Counted from the first letter of the stretch, positions 18,295-29,008 are shown. The stretch: 64,000 bases of DNA from Pseudoalteromonas amylolytica (GCF_001854605.1 NZ_MKJU01000026.1:197481-261480); one strand, 5' to 3'. Notes: a model not told the origin generated them from the sequence alone. Program-made: numbers and translations.

Positions 18295-20793
18295 ATGGCT
18301 GAAGATAAGCTACAGAAGTATCAACCTCTGATCAAAGAGTTAAAATCGCAGTTGGGTAATCCCGACTTCGATAAGCTGTTTGAACAGATGACCAAGGATA
18401 TTTCCAAACCCGACCGATTCTTGCTAAAAATGGAAATGTCTCGCTTATCTCAACCCATCGCCCGTTTTATCGACCTACGAGGGCAAGTTGCTGGTGATGT
18501 TAAGCCTTATGAATATGAAGGTAAACAACACTTTATGGACGACCTGGCCATCGAGGTGTTTGAGCGTGAAATTGCACGTCATGGCGGCTATACGCTCGCT
18601 GTGTATGAAGAAGTAATGCAAACCGAAAATAATTTTCGGGTCATGCAGAAAAAAGCACAAGATACTGAAAGTCTTGTTCAAGATGTTGTAGAGAAACAAC
18701 CAGAACACGCTAAGCTAGTGCGCTTTGCCTCCTATGAAAGCCGCATTGAAGAACGGATGAATTACTCAATTAAAATTTCAATTGAGCTGAATAAAGGGCA
18801 CCAAGCCACCGGTACCACATCAGATATCTCACTCAGCGGTGCAAAAATTAAACTTGCGGCAAAAGAGCGCGTGAGTCCAGGGCAATTGGTCAGCGTCAGG
18901 CTAACAGGGCTTGAGCAAGAGTTTGAGCTGGGACTCAAAGAGGGGATCCAATATGAAGTTATTGCAGTTGAACCAATTTCTTCTGGATTTCAGCACGTTA
19001 GGTTGAAAAGAACCTTTATAGAAAACAGTAATGCATTTGATGAGTTTCTCAATAGCTTTATTCACGGCAATAAACGCCGCTATAAAGTCAATTTAGATAA
19101 TACCATGGATGCTATAACCTGTAAGGGTTACGAGCAATATTACCAACCTAGGGTTAACTCACTTTTTGTGTTTATTTCACAAAAGGACAAACACCTGTTG
19201 CCCACTATTGCGTTAACCAATGAAAATAACGCATTTATTAATTACTATTTTGAAGACGAGCGTAAAGTATCCTGCTTGTATCAAATTTTTTCGCAACCTC
19301 GATTAGCAGCACTACTGGCGCTCTCGAATGCCGTCAAAGAATCGACATTATATAGCTTTACGCACATAAAAGATGGCAAAATATACCACTATTCAGCATT
19401 TGATTTTGAATTAGCAAAACAACCTGATTTGCGTAATCTATTCGTTGCCTACGGCGCTCAAAAAAGCAGTTGGCGTACATACAAAGTTCAGCTCATGCCA
19501 AGCCATCATGAAGATGCCTTTATTCCATTATCACTGCCAGCCAATGCCAGCAAAAACATTGAAAAGCTGAACAAGCGACCAACTCCACGCGTGCAAAGCC
19601 ACATCCAAGACGTGAAGTACTTATTGTTGATTACTGACATTTCTTCACAGTATCAACAAGAGGCCTATCAAAAGGTCAGCTTTGACAAAAGCCTCGTTAA
19701 TCAGCTCAAAGTATTTGGCCGAGGAAAAGCGCTCAACCCACCAAAGCTCAATGTGATCTCTCTAGATTATATTAATCTGCGAGCACACAAGCGGTATCTG
19801 TATAAAACCTCGGTTGTATTACACATAGATGGCGCTGAACCATGTCAAGGGCATACCTTAGACTTTTCTGAGATGGGGTTACAAGTAGAACTTGCGCAAC
19901 CTACGACCTTAACTAAAGGTGCTATTATCCACCTTGATTTACCCGACCTACAAAAGATTACTAAGCAACATAGTTTGAGCAACTTGCGTTATGAGGTCGT
20001 TGCAATCAGTAAAGCGAAAACCATCATTAATCTTAAAGTAAGCAAACTGACCGACTTACCTCAAGTGGCCAGCGAGTTCTTTAAGCTATTGATTAATAGC
20101 AACAAAGACAAGTTACAGCCTTGCCAAGAGGCGCCTAGAATCCCAGGATTATCGACCGCACTACGGAACATGATCACCAAAAGCGTATGCCAGTTTCCAT
20201 TTTACTTACATAAAGAGACATCGCACTTTAAGATTGGGGCGATAGGCATAGGGTTGTATCCTACACCGATACACCGTGTATTAATGCATTATCACACCGC
20301 TAAACAAGGGCAGCTCAATATGAAACCCCTGTTCCCATCGGGCTTCATCGAAAATCACTTAACTGAAGCGCTGCGTAAACACAGCCGTAAAAGCAAACCG
20401 CTCAAATATACGCTGTTTGTTGCGTTCGATAGCCAGGAAAAGGACATCAACAAAGCCTTCAAAGGGCAATGTATCGAGCAAGACCAACCGCAAGAGCCAT
20501 TATTTTTGTTCCAGAAAAAGGCCATTACAAAGAATATTTTATTTGTATTTCATCTGCATGTTTCAAAAACAGGCCGACCCGATACGGATTATTTAGCCAA
20601 TGAGCTGCGTTATGTGAGCCACTATGCCTTACATAAAGCAAAAGAACTTGAAGAGGGCTTATGGAAAGTAACTGGTGTGTGTGACTTGATTGATGTTAGC
20701 GATGAGCACCTGCGAACCCTAGAGATTGATAGCAAACTTATCACCGCGATGAGATTGCGAAAACAAACCTACCTAAAAACCCTCCTGAATTAA
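18295..20793 (+). CDS. Large protein with two PilZ domains
   Basis: PilZ domains usually bind cyclic di-GMP through an RxxxR motif and a (D/N)xSxxG motif. This 832-residue soluble protein has the first around residues 150-245 (R..E.RMNYSIKI followed by DISLSG) and a second around 495-605 (AHKRYLYKTSVVL followed by DFSEMG). The rest shows no domain I recognise, and there is no signal peptide or membrane helix. It is a single-gene unit divergent from radA and convergent with ampE. A role in c-di-GMP control of surface behaviour is plausible, and type IV pilus genes lie 3 kb away, but no partner is shown by the sequence. Confidence 0.85.
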   Translation: MAEDKLQKYQPLIKELKSQLGNPDFDKLFEQMTKDISKPDRFLLKMEMSRLSQPIARFIDLRGQVAGDVKPYEYEGKQHFMDDLAIEVFEREIARHGGYTLAVYEEVMQTENNFRVMQKKAQDTESLVQDVVEKQPEHAKLVRFASYESRIEERMNYSIKISIELNKGHQATGTTSDISLSGAKIKLAAKERVSPGQLVSVRLTGLEQEFELGLKEGIQYEVIAVEPISSGFQHVRLKRTFIENSNAFDEFLNSFIHGNKRRYKVNLDNTMDAITCKGYEQYYQPRVNSLFVFISQKDKHLLPTIALTNENNAFINYYFEDERKVSCLYQIFSQPRLAALLALSNAVKESTLYSFTHIKDGKIYHYSAFDFELAKQPDLRNLFVAYGAQKSSWRTYKVQLMPSHHEDAFIPLSLPANASKNIEKLNKRPTPRVQSHIQDVKYLLLITDISSQYQQEAYQKVSFDKSLVNQLKVFGRGKALNPPKLNVISLDYINLRAHKRYLYKTSVVLHIDGAEPCQGHTLDFSEMGLQVELAQPTTLTKGAIIHLDLPDLQKITKQHSLSNLRYEVVAISKAKTIINLKVSKLTDLPQVASEFFKLLINSNKDKLQPCQEAPRIPGLSTALRNMITKSVCQFPFYLHKETSHFKIGAIGIGLYPTPIHRVLMHYHTAKQGQLNMKPLFPSGFIENHLTEALRKHSRKSKPLKYTLFVAFDSQEKDINKAFKGQCIEQDQPQEPLFLFQKKAITKNILFVFHLHVSKTGRPDTDYLANELRYVSHYALHKAKELEEGLWKVTGVCDLIDVSDEHLRTLEIDSKLITAMRLRKQTYLKTLLN

Positions 20794-20798
20794 CAAAC

Positions 20799-20829
20799 GC
20801 GGTAAATGTGCCAGTTGCACATTTACCGC
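20799..20829. terminator. Perfect 13-bp hairpin between converging PilZ gene and ampE
   Basis: GCGGTAAATGTGC (20799-20811), loop CAGTT, GCACATTTACCGC (20817-20829). There is no T tract, but its place between converging genes suggests transcription end or transcript stabilisation. Confidence 0.6.
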
Positions 20830-20854
20830 CAGTGTTACTTATCACATAGGTGAG

Positions 20855-21706
20855 TTAAGCCAAGTTACCAAATAACGTCAGTAAAGCAATAAGCACCAAA
20901 TAAAACAGTATGTTGCGTTTAACTAAGCGCATCATACAACTTGCTTCATAAGTGCACCCAACGTACTGCTGCTCTATTTGCTCCGCTGCCAGTGCCGTAG
21001 ATGTGACAACATGTCGATTTGAAACGTTAAAATCAAGCACATATTTAAGCCAACAACTGGTACCTTTAGAAAAGTTACCAATGATCAAATAGCCAAAGCT
21101 CGTCAGCCGAGCTGGGACCCAATCAAGCCAATGTAACATCGTTTCAAAACGGCTATATTGTGCCTTGAGTGGGTGTTCTGAATTGTCTTCAATGTCGTCA
21201 AATAAACTACGGGTTATGGCATAAAGCACGGCCCCTGGGGCGCCAAGCATAACAAACCAAAATAATACACAGCAATAATGACGAAAATTGATCCACACTA
21301 AAGTTTGCCCAAACCACTCACCACCTTGCTCTAATTCTGTACGTTTTTGTCCCATTTGTAAGGCGTATAAAGTTGCGGCTTCATTATCTCCCCGAGTCAG
21401 GGCATTTAAATAGCCTTTATAACGCCCCCTTTGATGCGCACAACCGATACAAATCAGCAATAGACAGGTGTTCAAAATAAGTTGGGCAAGCACCATATCA
21501 AATACGTGGTATACAATGGCTATCAAAATACTGGGTACAACCAGCCATATCAACACGCCAACACCTGAGCCCATCAGGCCTTTTACCATGCTGTTATCAA
21601 CACTATGTGCAACATACCCGTTGGTATAGAAGCTCATCTGCCAATAATTCCCTCTGGCAGCTAACCGCTCAATCGCCAACGCAAGAATGATGGAAATTAA
21701 AATCAT
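20855..21706 (-). CDS. ampE: AmpE, inner-membrane protein of the ampDE operon
   Basis: AmpE is a polytopic inner-membrane protein encoded with AmpD; its biochemical role is unclear, and it has been viewed as a modulator of beta-lactamase induction. The 283-residue protein shows the family's N-terminus (MILISIILALAIERLAARGNYW), several hydrophobic segments and the DxLDWVPARLTSFGYLIIGNF-like region (LDWVPARLTSFGY), shared with CobD/CbiB-like proteins. It lies 11 bp after ampD on the same strand, so the two form an operon. Confidence 0.9.
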   Translation of the reverse strand: MILISIILALAIERLAARGNYWQMSFYTNGYVAHSVDNSMVKGLMGSGVGVLIWLVVPSILIAIVYHVFDMVLAQLILNTCLLLICIGCAHQRGRYKGYLNALTRGDNEAATLYALQMGQKRTELEQGGEWFGQTLVWINFRHYCCVLFWFVMLGAPGAVLYAITRSLFDDIEDNSEHPLKAQYSRFETMLHWLDWVPARLTSFGYLIIGNFSKGTSCWLKYVLDFNVSNRHVVTSTALAAEQIEQQYVGCTYEASCMMRLVKRNILFYLVLIALLTLFGNLA

Positions 21707-21717
21707 ATGTAACTCTT

Positions 21718-22257
21718 TTATTGTTCAAGTTGATGAAAAAATTCAGACCATTGAAATGCCGGTCCAGGATCCGTTTTTCTACCGGGCGCAATATCGCAAT
21801 GTCCGACTATGCGTTGCCTAGTGATCGCCGGGTACGCTGCCATTATTTCCTTCGTCACCGCAACCAGCCTTTGATATTGCACCTCACTGTATGGCGTATC
21901 GTCCGTCCCCTCAAGCTCAATGCCAATGCTAAAATCATTGCACCGATGACGACCTTCAAAGCTAGAGACACCAGCATGCCAAGCACGTTTATTAAACGGC
22001 ACATACTGAAGCACTTGTCCATCGCGGCGAATAAAGCAGTGTGCAGACACCTCTACCCCCTTTAGATCGCAAAAGCTGGGGTGCGCATCACATTCAAGTG
22101 TTCCACAAAACAACTCATCCACATAAGCAGTACCAAACTTTCCCGCTGGTAATGAGATGTTATGGATCACTAACAATGAGACCGTTTCTTGTTCAGGCCT
22201 ATCGTCGTAATAAGTACACGGACGCCTGTTAGCAGCGCTTAGCCAATCTAGTGACAT
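21718..22257 (-). CDS. ampD: 1,6-anhydro-N-acetylmuramyl-L-alanine amidase AmpD
   Basis: AmpD is a cytoplasmic zinc amidase that removes the stem peptide from anhydro-muropeptides during peptidoglycan recycling and so controls AmpR-dependent beta-lactamase induction. The 179-residue protein shows the zinc ligands in LLVIHNISLP and in VGHCDIAPGRKTDPGPAFQW, the second with the conserved His and Asp. There is no signal peptide, as expected for AmpD. It is divergent from nadC, the standard arrangement in gammaproteobacteria. Confidence 0.96.
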   Translation of the reverse strand: MSLDWLSAANRRPCTYYDDRPEQETVSLLVIHNISLPAGKFGTAYVDELFCGTLECDAHPSFCDLKGVEVSAHCFIRRDGQVLQYVPFNKRAWHAGVSSFEGRHRCNDFSIGIELEGTDDTPYSEVQYQRLVAVTKEIMAAYPAITRQRIVGHCDIAPGRKTDPGPAFQWSEFFHQLEQ

Positions 22258-22351
22258 AATATAAAATGAACGCTAATAATCATACTGTTACCTTATCAAG
22301 GTTGATGTTAATTCACTAGCAGCGATTGTGTAAATGCGCGCAACACAGTAA

Positions 22352-23260
<909 letters not shown>

Positions 23261-23297
23261 ATTATTCTAAATATTGCGAATAATTGGTTCTAATTGA

Positions 23298-23326
23298 TTG
23301 ACAAGCGCGCTATGAAACCGTTAAAT
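23298..23326 (+). promoter_or_regulatory. Candidate pilA promoter
   Basis: TTGACA (23298-23303), a 17-bp spacer and TTAAAT (23321-23326), about 200 bp before the pilin start. The -35 is perfect, the -10 moderate. I saw no sigma-54 type TGGCAC-N5-TTGC element, although many pilin genes use one. Confidence 0.4.
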
Positions 23327-23523
23327 ACGACAAAATAATGAGATTGATAACAAGCTATTAAAATGTGTATTTGTTAAGTTTATACGGCATTTCAATAGCA
23401 AACGTGCAATCAAGCGCTTTTAACACCTATAATTGAAGCTATCAAGTTTCAAAACCATAAAGATTTTAATATCTTTCTAACTTACAATTACCGAGTTAGA
23501 CACAGTTCCTTAGGAGACACATC

Positions 23524-23970
23524 ATGGCAAGACAACAACAGGGTGGCTTTACCCTTATTGAGTTAATGATAGTAGTAGCTATTATTGGTATTTTATCCGC
23601 TGTGGCATTGCCTGCGTATCAGGATTATGTTGCTCGCTCACAAGCAGCCGAAGCGGTTTCTCTATCCGCTGGTGCAAAAACGGCTATTGCTGAATATCAT
23701 CAAATCAATGGTTCATACCCAACTGCAGACACTGCTCCATCTTTAACTGACTTAGCAGCGACAGGTACCTATTCAGCATTAGAAGTACAGGCTAACGGCG
23801 TTATTGTTGTAACTATGGATGCTACCGATGCAGTATCAGCACTACAAAGTGAGACTTTCACGTTTACACCTAACACCGCAGATAATGCATTTAAATGGAC
23901 CTGCGTAAGTAGCTTAACGGATGCTAGCTTAGTGCCTCAAGGCTGTACTGCAACAGCGGCTACAAACTAA
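23524..23970 (+). CDS. pilA: Type IV major pilin PilA
   Basis: This 148-residue protein is a type IVa pilin precursor. It has a short leader (MARQQQGG) and the cleavage and methylation site [34 protein letters not shown], so PilD would cut after the second Gly; Glu5 of the mature protein is present. The C-terminal pair of cysteines (WTCVSS...PQGC) would close the D-region loop. A good ribosome binding site (TTAGGAG) precedes the ATG. A hairpin directly after the gene suggests that pilA makes an abundant separate transcript, with limited read-through into pilC. Confidence 0.96.
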   Translation: MARQQQGGFTLIELMIVVAIIGILSAVALPAYQDYVARSQAAEAVSLSAGAKTAIAEYHQINGSYPTADTAPSLTDLAATGTYSALEVQANGVIVVTMDATDAVSALQSETFTFTPNTADNAFKWTCVSSLTDASLVPQGCTATAATN

Positions 23971-23979
23971 AAGCCTTAA

Positions 23980-24003
23980 AGCAGTTGCTAAGCAACTGCT
24001 TTT
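23980..24003 (+). terminator. Hairpin between pilA and pilC
   Basis: AGCAGTTGCT (23980-23989) and AGCAACTGCT (23991-24000) are perfect inverted copies, followed by TTTCTCCTTACTTT. The stem lies 10 bp after the pilA stop. Confidence 0.75.
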
Positions 24004-24032
24004 CTCCTTACTTTACAGCTAAGCGGTGCAAC

Positions 24033-25262
24033 ATGGCGAAAAATACTGGTGAAAAATCCTTAGACACGTTCCAGTGGGTTGGCGTCAGTACCCGAGGTAA
24101 ACGCCTTGAAGGAGAAATGACCGGCACCAGCATAGCTTTGGTTAAAGCACAATTGCGCAAACAAGGTATTACTCCCTCCAAAGTAAAACGTAAACCCAAA
24201 GCAATTTTTGGTCTAAACCGTAGCCCGAAAATTAGCGCCAAAGATATCGCCGTCACCACTCGTCAAATCGCCACGATGCTCAACGCTGGCGTACCGCTTA
24301 TTCAAGTGTTGGACATGATAGGCTCTGGCATTAACAATAAAAGCCTTAAAAAGCTGATCTCCAGCATTGCCGATGAAGTGCGTGCAGGCCAGCCCTTGTC
24401 TAAGTGTTTGCGTGCCTACCCTCGTCATTTCGATGATTTATATTGTGACTTAGTGCAATCAGGTGAACAGTCAGGTTCGTTAGACCATGTTTTTGAGCGT
24501 ATCGCCATCTACAAAGAAAAAGCAGAAGCACTGAAATCAAAAATCAAAAAGGCGCTGTTTTATCCTATTGCCGTAATTGTTGTCGCCTTAATTGTAACCT
24601 CTATTCTATTGATCTTTGTTGTTCCGCAGTTTCAAGAAATCTTCAATGGCTTTGGTGCCGAGCTGCCCGCTTTCACACTTATGGTTATCGCCATCTCAGA
24701 AGTAATGCAAAAATACTGGTGGATGGTGCTCGGTGTGTTATTTTTTGGTGGTTATCTCTACAAAGAGATGCTTTTTAAATCAAAAGCCCTACGTAGTTTT
24801 AACGACAGGTTGCTCCTAACACTACCAGTTGTAGGACCCATTCTTGATAAAGCCGCTGTTGCCCGTTACGCCAGAACCTTGTCTACAACGTTTGCAGCAG
24901 GGGTGCCGTTGATTGATGCACTTGACTCTGCTGCTGGCGCCTCGGGAAATGCCATTTTCCGAGATGCAATTTTAGATATAAAAAGTGAAGTCAGCTCGGG
25001 TAACCAAATGAACTGGGCCATGAGAAATACCAGTGTGTTTCCCGATATGGTGATCCAAATGGTGGCTATTGGCGAAGAGTCAGGCACCCTAGACAGCATG
25101 CTGGCAAAAGTCGCCAATATTTACGAGCAGGAAGTAGATGATTTGGTCGACGGCCTCTCTAGCCTGCTTGAGCCGTTAATTATGGCTGTGTTAGGTGTGC
25201 TGATTGGTGGCCTTATCATTGCCATGTATTTACCTATCTTCCAGTTGGGTTCGGTAATTTAA
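24033..25262 (+). CDS. pilC: Type IV pilus inner-membrane platform protein PilC
   Basis: PilC is the inner-membrane core on which the assembly ATPases act. The protein (409 residues from ATG 24033) has two T2SSF domains: one around 75-195 (ISAKDIAVTTRQIATMLNAGVPLIQVLDMI) and one around 275-400 (VARYARTLSTTFAAGVPLIDALDSAA), with three hydrophobic helices. An upstream in-frame ATG at 23985 lies inside the pilA hairpin, so I reject it. It is followed by pilD after 37 bp. The usual preceding gene, pilB, is missing here and lies after coaE. Confidence 0.96.
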   Translation: MAKNTGEKSLDTFQWVGVSTRGKRLEGEMTGTSIALVKAQLRKQGITPSKVKRKPKAIFGLNRSPKISAKDIAVTTRQIATMLNAGVPLIQVLDMIGSGINNKSLKKLISSIADEVRAGQPLSKCLRAYPRHFDDLYCDLVQSGEQSGSLDHVFERIAIYKEKAEALKSKIKKALFYPIAVIVVALIVTSILLIFVVPQFQEIFNGFGAELPAFTLMVIAISEVMQKYWWMVLGVLFFGGYLYKEMLFKSKALRSFNDRLLLTLPVVGPILDKAAVARYARTLSTTFAAGVPLIDALDSAAGASGNAIFRDAILDIKSEVSSGNQMNWAMRNTSVFPDMVIQMVAIGEESGTLDSMLAKVANIYEQEVDDLVDGLSSLLEPLIMAVLGVLIGGLIIAMYLPIFQLGSVI

Positions 25263-25299
25263 CCTGACCCATAAAATCTAAACAAAAATAAGAACAGTT

Positions 25300-26184
25300 A
25301 TGCTAGATGTTTTTCAGTTAATGCAAACTCAAACTTGGTTTTTTTTGCTCTGCGTCGGTTTAATCAGCCTATGCATTGGTAGCTTTTTGAACGTGGTCAT
25401 TTATCGCCTGCCTGTGATGATGAATAAGCAATGGCGTGATGAATGTAAACTAATACTAAGTGACGAAAGCCCCGAGCCTAAGCATATTCAGGCAGAGACA
25501 TTTAATTTAGCCGCACCAGGCTCCCACTGCCCTAACTGCAACACTAAAATTAAATTTTGGCAAAATATTCCTCTGCTTAGCTGGCTTTTACTACGTGGCA
25601 AATGTGCCCACTGTAAAACAACAATTTCAGTACGCTATCCATTGGTGGAACTCGGTACCGCTTTAGTGTCTTTGTTCGTTGCTCAGCACTTTGGCGCAAC
25701 GCCACAATGTGTACTGTTTTTAGTGCTGACCTGGGCATTAATAGCGTTAATCTTTATAGATATTGATCACATGCTACTGCCCGATCAAATAACCCTTCCT
25801 TTGCTGTGGCTTGTACTCCTTGCCAGTGTGCAAGGACTCACTATTGCGCCCAAAGACGCAATTATAGGGGCCGCTGTTGGCTATCTTAGTTTGTGGAGTG
25901 TGTACTGGTTGTTTAAATTGACCACCGGAAAAGAAGGTATGGGTTATGGTGACTTTAAACTGCTCGCTATTTTTGGTGCACTGCTAGGCTGGCAAGCCAT
26001 CTTAACGATTGTGCTTTTATCTAGCGTCGTGGGCGCAATAATAGGCAGTATTCAGCTGGCAGTGCAAGGCAAAGACAAAAGCACACCCATTCCCTTTGGC
26101 CCTTATCTGGCCATTGCTGGGTGGATAACCCTGTTATATGGTGACATCATTGAACGTTGGTATTTTAATCTAGTTCTTGCGTGA
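25300..26184 (+). CDS. pilD: Prepilin peptidase/N-methyltransferase PilD
   Basis: PilD cuts the leader of type IV pilins and pseudopilins and methylates the new N-terminus. The 294-residue polytopic membrane protein has the N-terminal LISLCIGSFLNVVIYRLP, two CxxC pairs in the cytoplasmic loop (CPNC near 75, CAHC near 102), and the two catalytic aspartates in DIDHMLLPD (about 154) and GMGYGDFK (about 217). Its stop codon overlaps a GTG upstream of coaE by 4 bp; the likely coaE ATG is 8 bp downstream. Confidence 0.97.
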   Translation: MLDVFQLMQTQTWFFLLCVGLISLCIGSFLNVVIYRLPVMMNKQWRDECKLILSDESPEPKHIQAETFNLAAPGSHCPNCNTKIKFWQNIPLLSWLLLRGKCAHCKTTISVRYPLVELGTALVSLFVAQHFGATPQCVLFLVLTWALIALIFIDIDHMLLPDQITLPLLWLVLLASVQGLTIAPKDAIIGAAVGYLSLWSVYWLFKLTTGKEGMGYGDFKLLAIFGALLGWQAILTIVLLSSVVGAIIGSIQLAVQGKDKSTPIPFGPYLAIAGWITLLYGDIIERWYFNLVLA

Positions 26185-26192
26185 GTGATATT

Positions 26193-26819
26193 ATGAGTAA
26201 TTGGGTGTTAGGACTCACCGGTGGCATTGGTGCCGGAAAAACCGCTGTCAGTAATGCTCTTGCTGATAAAGGGATTGTGATTGTCGATGCGGATGTCATC
26301 GCTAAAGACGTTGTAGCCAAGGGCAGCCCAGGGCTCAATGCTATCACCAATCAATTTGGGGCAGATATGCTCTTGCCTGACGGCAGTTTGAACAGAGCTA
26401 AACTACGCGAGCTGATCTTTGCCGATGAGCGAGCCAAAACGTGGTTAGAGCAATTATTACATCCGATGATCCGTAGTAAAATCTTAGCTCAACTTAATCA
26501 GGCCAAAGGCCCCTATGTAGTGCTCTCCGCACCGTTATTATTTGAAAACAACTTAGATGCGCTTTGCGATCACACGTTATTGGTTGACGTACCAGAACAT
26601 ATTCAAATAGCTCGCACTGCTGCACGTGACCATGTTCCCACTGAACAAGTGAAAAAAATCATCACCGCACAAATGTCTCGTTCTGAGAAACAAAAACGAG
26701 CAAACACTATACTAAATAATGATAAATCATTAACTGATATGTATAATGAGTTAGAATTGTTACATCAAAACTTTGTCTCTATTGCATTAAATCATTCAAC
26801 AAGTAAACCGCATTCATAA
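26193..26819 (+). CDS. coaE: Dephospho-CoA kinase CoaE
   Basis: CoaE phosphorylates dephospho-CoA in the last step of coenzyme A synthesis. The protein begins MSNWVLGLTGGIGAGKTAVSNALADKG with a P-loop near residue 8, followed by IVDADVIAKDVV, and VLSAPLLFEN for substrate binding. I prefer ATG 26193 (208 residues) to GTG 26181, which would overlap pilD. The pilD-coaE-yacG linkage is standard in gammaproteobacteria, but here pilB is inserted between coaE and yacG. Confidence 0.96.
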   Translation: MSNWVLGLTGGIGAGKTAVSNALADKGIVIVDADVIAKDVVAKGSPGLNAITNQFGADMLLPDGSLNRAKLRELIFADERAKTWLEQLLHPMIRSKILAQLNQAKGPYVVLSAPLLFENNLDALCDHTLLVDVPEHIQIARTAARDHVPTEQVKKIITAQMSRSEKQKRANTILNNDKSLTDMYNELELLHQNFVSIALNHSTSKPHS

Positions 26820-26949
26820 TGCTAGCTAAGCTAACGGCGCCGAGCGCAAATAGATGCTAACTCAATAAAAGCTTGTTGCAGGTTCATAAGTTTATTTATA
26901 ACTGATTGATGTAGATTGAAGTAGTTGATATATCTTTATCTGAGGGCTT

Positions 26950-28638
26950 ATGGAACATCACTCACCATTATTACGCAAATTTATTACGCTTGGTCGCGTA
27001 ACCCCAGAGCAAATTAAGAATAAGCAACGCGAAGCACAATCAACCGCTGAGTTGATTTGTTTATGCAGTGGCATGAAAAGCTCAGAGCTGGCAGCTCAAT
27101 GCCTAGATTTATTCCGAGTGCCATTATTTGATCTGAGTGAATTTGATATTGAACAAATTCCTGAGAATCTTATCAATGAAAAGCTGATCCGCAAGCACCA
27201 AGTATTACCCCTTTATAAAAAGGGCCGTAAACTTTATATCGCGGCGTCTGATCCTACCGATTACGGGGCATTTGAAAACTTTGAGTTCAGTTCTGGGTTG
27301 CAGTGTGACGTGGTGGTCGTTGACCATAAGCAACTTGAAAAGAAAATAGACCAACTTTTTGACTCGACCAGTGGGCTTTCGCTCAGTGAAGACGAGTTTC
27401 AAGAGTTTGCTAACCTTGACATCGAAGATGATCAAAAATCACTACAAAACGTTGAAAACAAAGAAAAGGACAAAGATGATGCACCCATCATTGTATATAT
27501 CAATAAAATTTTGATGGATGCAATTAAAAAAGGTGCGTCTGATTTACACTTTGAACCTTATGAACATAAGTACCGTATTCGTTTTCGTATTGACGGCCTG
27601 TTGCATGAAATGGCAAGTCCACCAACCTCTTTGTCTACAAGGCTTGCCGCGCGCATCAAAGTCATGTCACGCCTTGATATCGCAGAGAAACGCAGGCCAC
27701 AAGATGGTCGTATAAAATTAAAAATCTCGGAACGTAAAAGCATTGATTTTCGTGTCAGTACCATGCCCACAATGTGGGGCGAGAAAATAGTAATGCGTAT
27801 CCTTGATTCCTCTAGTGCCATGATGGGGATTGACGCTCTGGGCTATGAGAGCGAACAAAAGCAAATGTATCTTGATGCGTTAGCGCAACCACAAGGCATG
27901 ATCTTGGTGACGGGCCCTACAGGTTCGGGTAAAACGGTCTCATTATATACAGGATTAAATATCCTCAATAAACCTGAGCGAAACATCAGCACCGCGGAAG
28001 ATCCTGTTGAAATCAACCTTGAAGGCATCAATCAGGTTCAGATAAATCCAAAAGCTGAGATGACATTTGCTAATGCACTCAAAGCCTTTTTGCGCCAAGA
28101 CCCTGATGTCATCATGGTCGGTGAGATCCGTGATTTAGAAACCGCCGAAATCGCTATCAAGGCAGCTCAAACTGGGCACCTGGTAATGAGCACCCTGCAT
28201 ACCAATTCAGCACCTGAAACACTGACACGCCTGCTCAACATGGGGGTTCCCGCGTACAACGTTGCCAGTTCGGTCAACTTGATTATTGCCCAGCGCTTAG
28301 CCCGTCGTCTGTGTAATCATTGTAAAACACCTGAGACTTTGCCTAAAGACGAACTGCTCAAACAAGGCTTTAGTGACGCACAAATCGCAAACATTACGCT
28401 TTTTGCCCCACATGGCTGTGAACACTGTACCGATGGTTACAAAGGCCGTGTTGGTATTTATGAAATGGTCCCGATCACATCTGAAATTTCACAATTGATC
28501 ATGTCCGATGGCAACTCAATGCAAATTGCGCAAATGGCTCAACAGCTTGGCTACGCAAACTTAAGGACATCTGGACTGAAAAAAGCGGCGTCAGGCCTCA
28601 CATCATTGACTGAAATAAATCGCGTAACAAGCTTTTAG
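26950..28638 (+). CDS. pilB: Type IV pilus assembly (extension) ATPase PilB
   Basis: PilB is the hexameric ATPase that drives pilus extension. The 562-residue protein has an N-terminal T2SSE domain ([28 protein letters not shown]), a Walker A GPTGSGKT near 322-329, an Asp box, the Walker B region [17 protein letters not shown], the His box [18 protein letters not shown], and a tetracysteine zinc site (CNHC...CEHC). N-terminus and length fit PilB better than GspE. It has its own 130-bp upstream gap after coaE and is separated from pilC by pilD and coaE, an unusual position. Confidence 0.95.
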   Translation: MEHHSPLLRKFITLGRVTPEQIKNKQREAQSTAELICLCSGMKSSELAAQCLDLFRVPLFDLSEFDIEQIPENLINEKLIRKHQVLPLYKKGRKLYIAASDPTDYGAFENFEFSSGLQCDVVVVDHKQLEKKIDQLFDSTSGLSLSEDEFQEFANLDIEDDQKSLQNVENKEKDKDDAPIIVYINKILMDAIKKGASDLHFEPYEHKYRIRFRIDGLLHEMASPPTSLSTRLAARIKVMSRLDIAEKRRPQDGRIKLKISERKSIDFRVSTMPTMWGEKIVMRILDSSSAMMGIDALGYESEQKQMYLDALAQPQGMILVTGPTGSGKTVSLYTGLNILNKPERNISTAEDPVEINLEGINQVQINPKAEMTFANALKAFLRQDPDVIMVGEIRDLETAEIAIKAAQTGHLVMSTLHTNSAPETLTRLLNMGVPAYNVASSVNLIIAQRLARRLCNHCKTPETLPKDELLKQGFSDAQIANITLFAPHGCEHCTDGYKGRVGIYEMVPITSEISQLIMSDGNSMQIAQMAQQLGYANLRTSGLKKAASGLTSLTEINRVTSF

Positions 28639-28707
28639 TCACACGGCTCTGGCATCTGGGGGTTAATTTAATTAGACTGTCGGCAAAATACACCAAGGGA
28701 GCACCCT

Positions 28708-28953
28708 ATGCCCACGCTTGTAAAATGCCCAACTTGCCAAGCCGATGTAACTTGGTCTGAGCAAAGCCCAAATCGACCTTTTTGTTCGAAAAGATGCCAA
28801 CTGATTGACTTGGGTGACTGGTCGTTTGAAAACAATAAAATCTCTACGGCTATCACGTCAGATACGCAGATGAGCACCCAAGATCAACAAGAAATGATTG
28901 AAGACATCGAAGCCATGTTAGCAAAAAATGATGATTCGTTTTTTCAACAATAG
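28708..28953 (+). CDS. yacG: DNA gyrase inhibitor YacG
   Basis: YacG is a small zinc protein that binds GyrB and inhibits gyrase in E. coli. The 81-residue product has the CxxC...CxxxC zinc finger ([15 protein letters not shown] then [15 protein letters not shown]) and an acidic C-terminus. A strong ribosome binding site (AAGGGAGC) precedes the start. It ends the coaE-pilB-yacG stretch and converges on the CpxP-like gene. Confidence 0.93.
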   Translation: MPTLVKCPTCQADVTWSEQSPNRPFCSKRCQLIDLGDWSFENNKISTAITSDTQMSTQDQQEMIEDIEAMLAKNDDSFFQQ

Positions 28954-28967
28954 TTAGAATAAAGACG

Positions 28968-28996
28968 GCCGTTAGTCGAGCGTATCGGCTAACGGC
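28968..28996. terminator. Hairpin between converging yacG and CpxP-like gene
   Basis: GCCGTTAGTCGA (28968-28979) pairs with TCGGCTAACGGC (28985-28996) around loop GCGTA, with a single G-T pair. There is no clear T tract on either strand. Confidence 0.55.
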
Positions 28997-29008
28997 AAAA
29001 TAGACATA

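Noticed and set aside
23261-23523. Sigma-54 promoter for pilA
   Set aside because: No TGGCAC-N5-TTGC element is present; a sigma-70-like candidate is better.
26950-28638. Type II secretion ATPase GspE
   Set aside because: The N-terminal domain and location among pil genes fit PilB, and no gsp genes are near.
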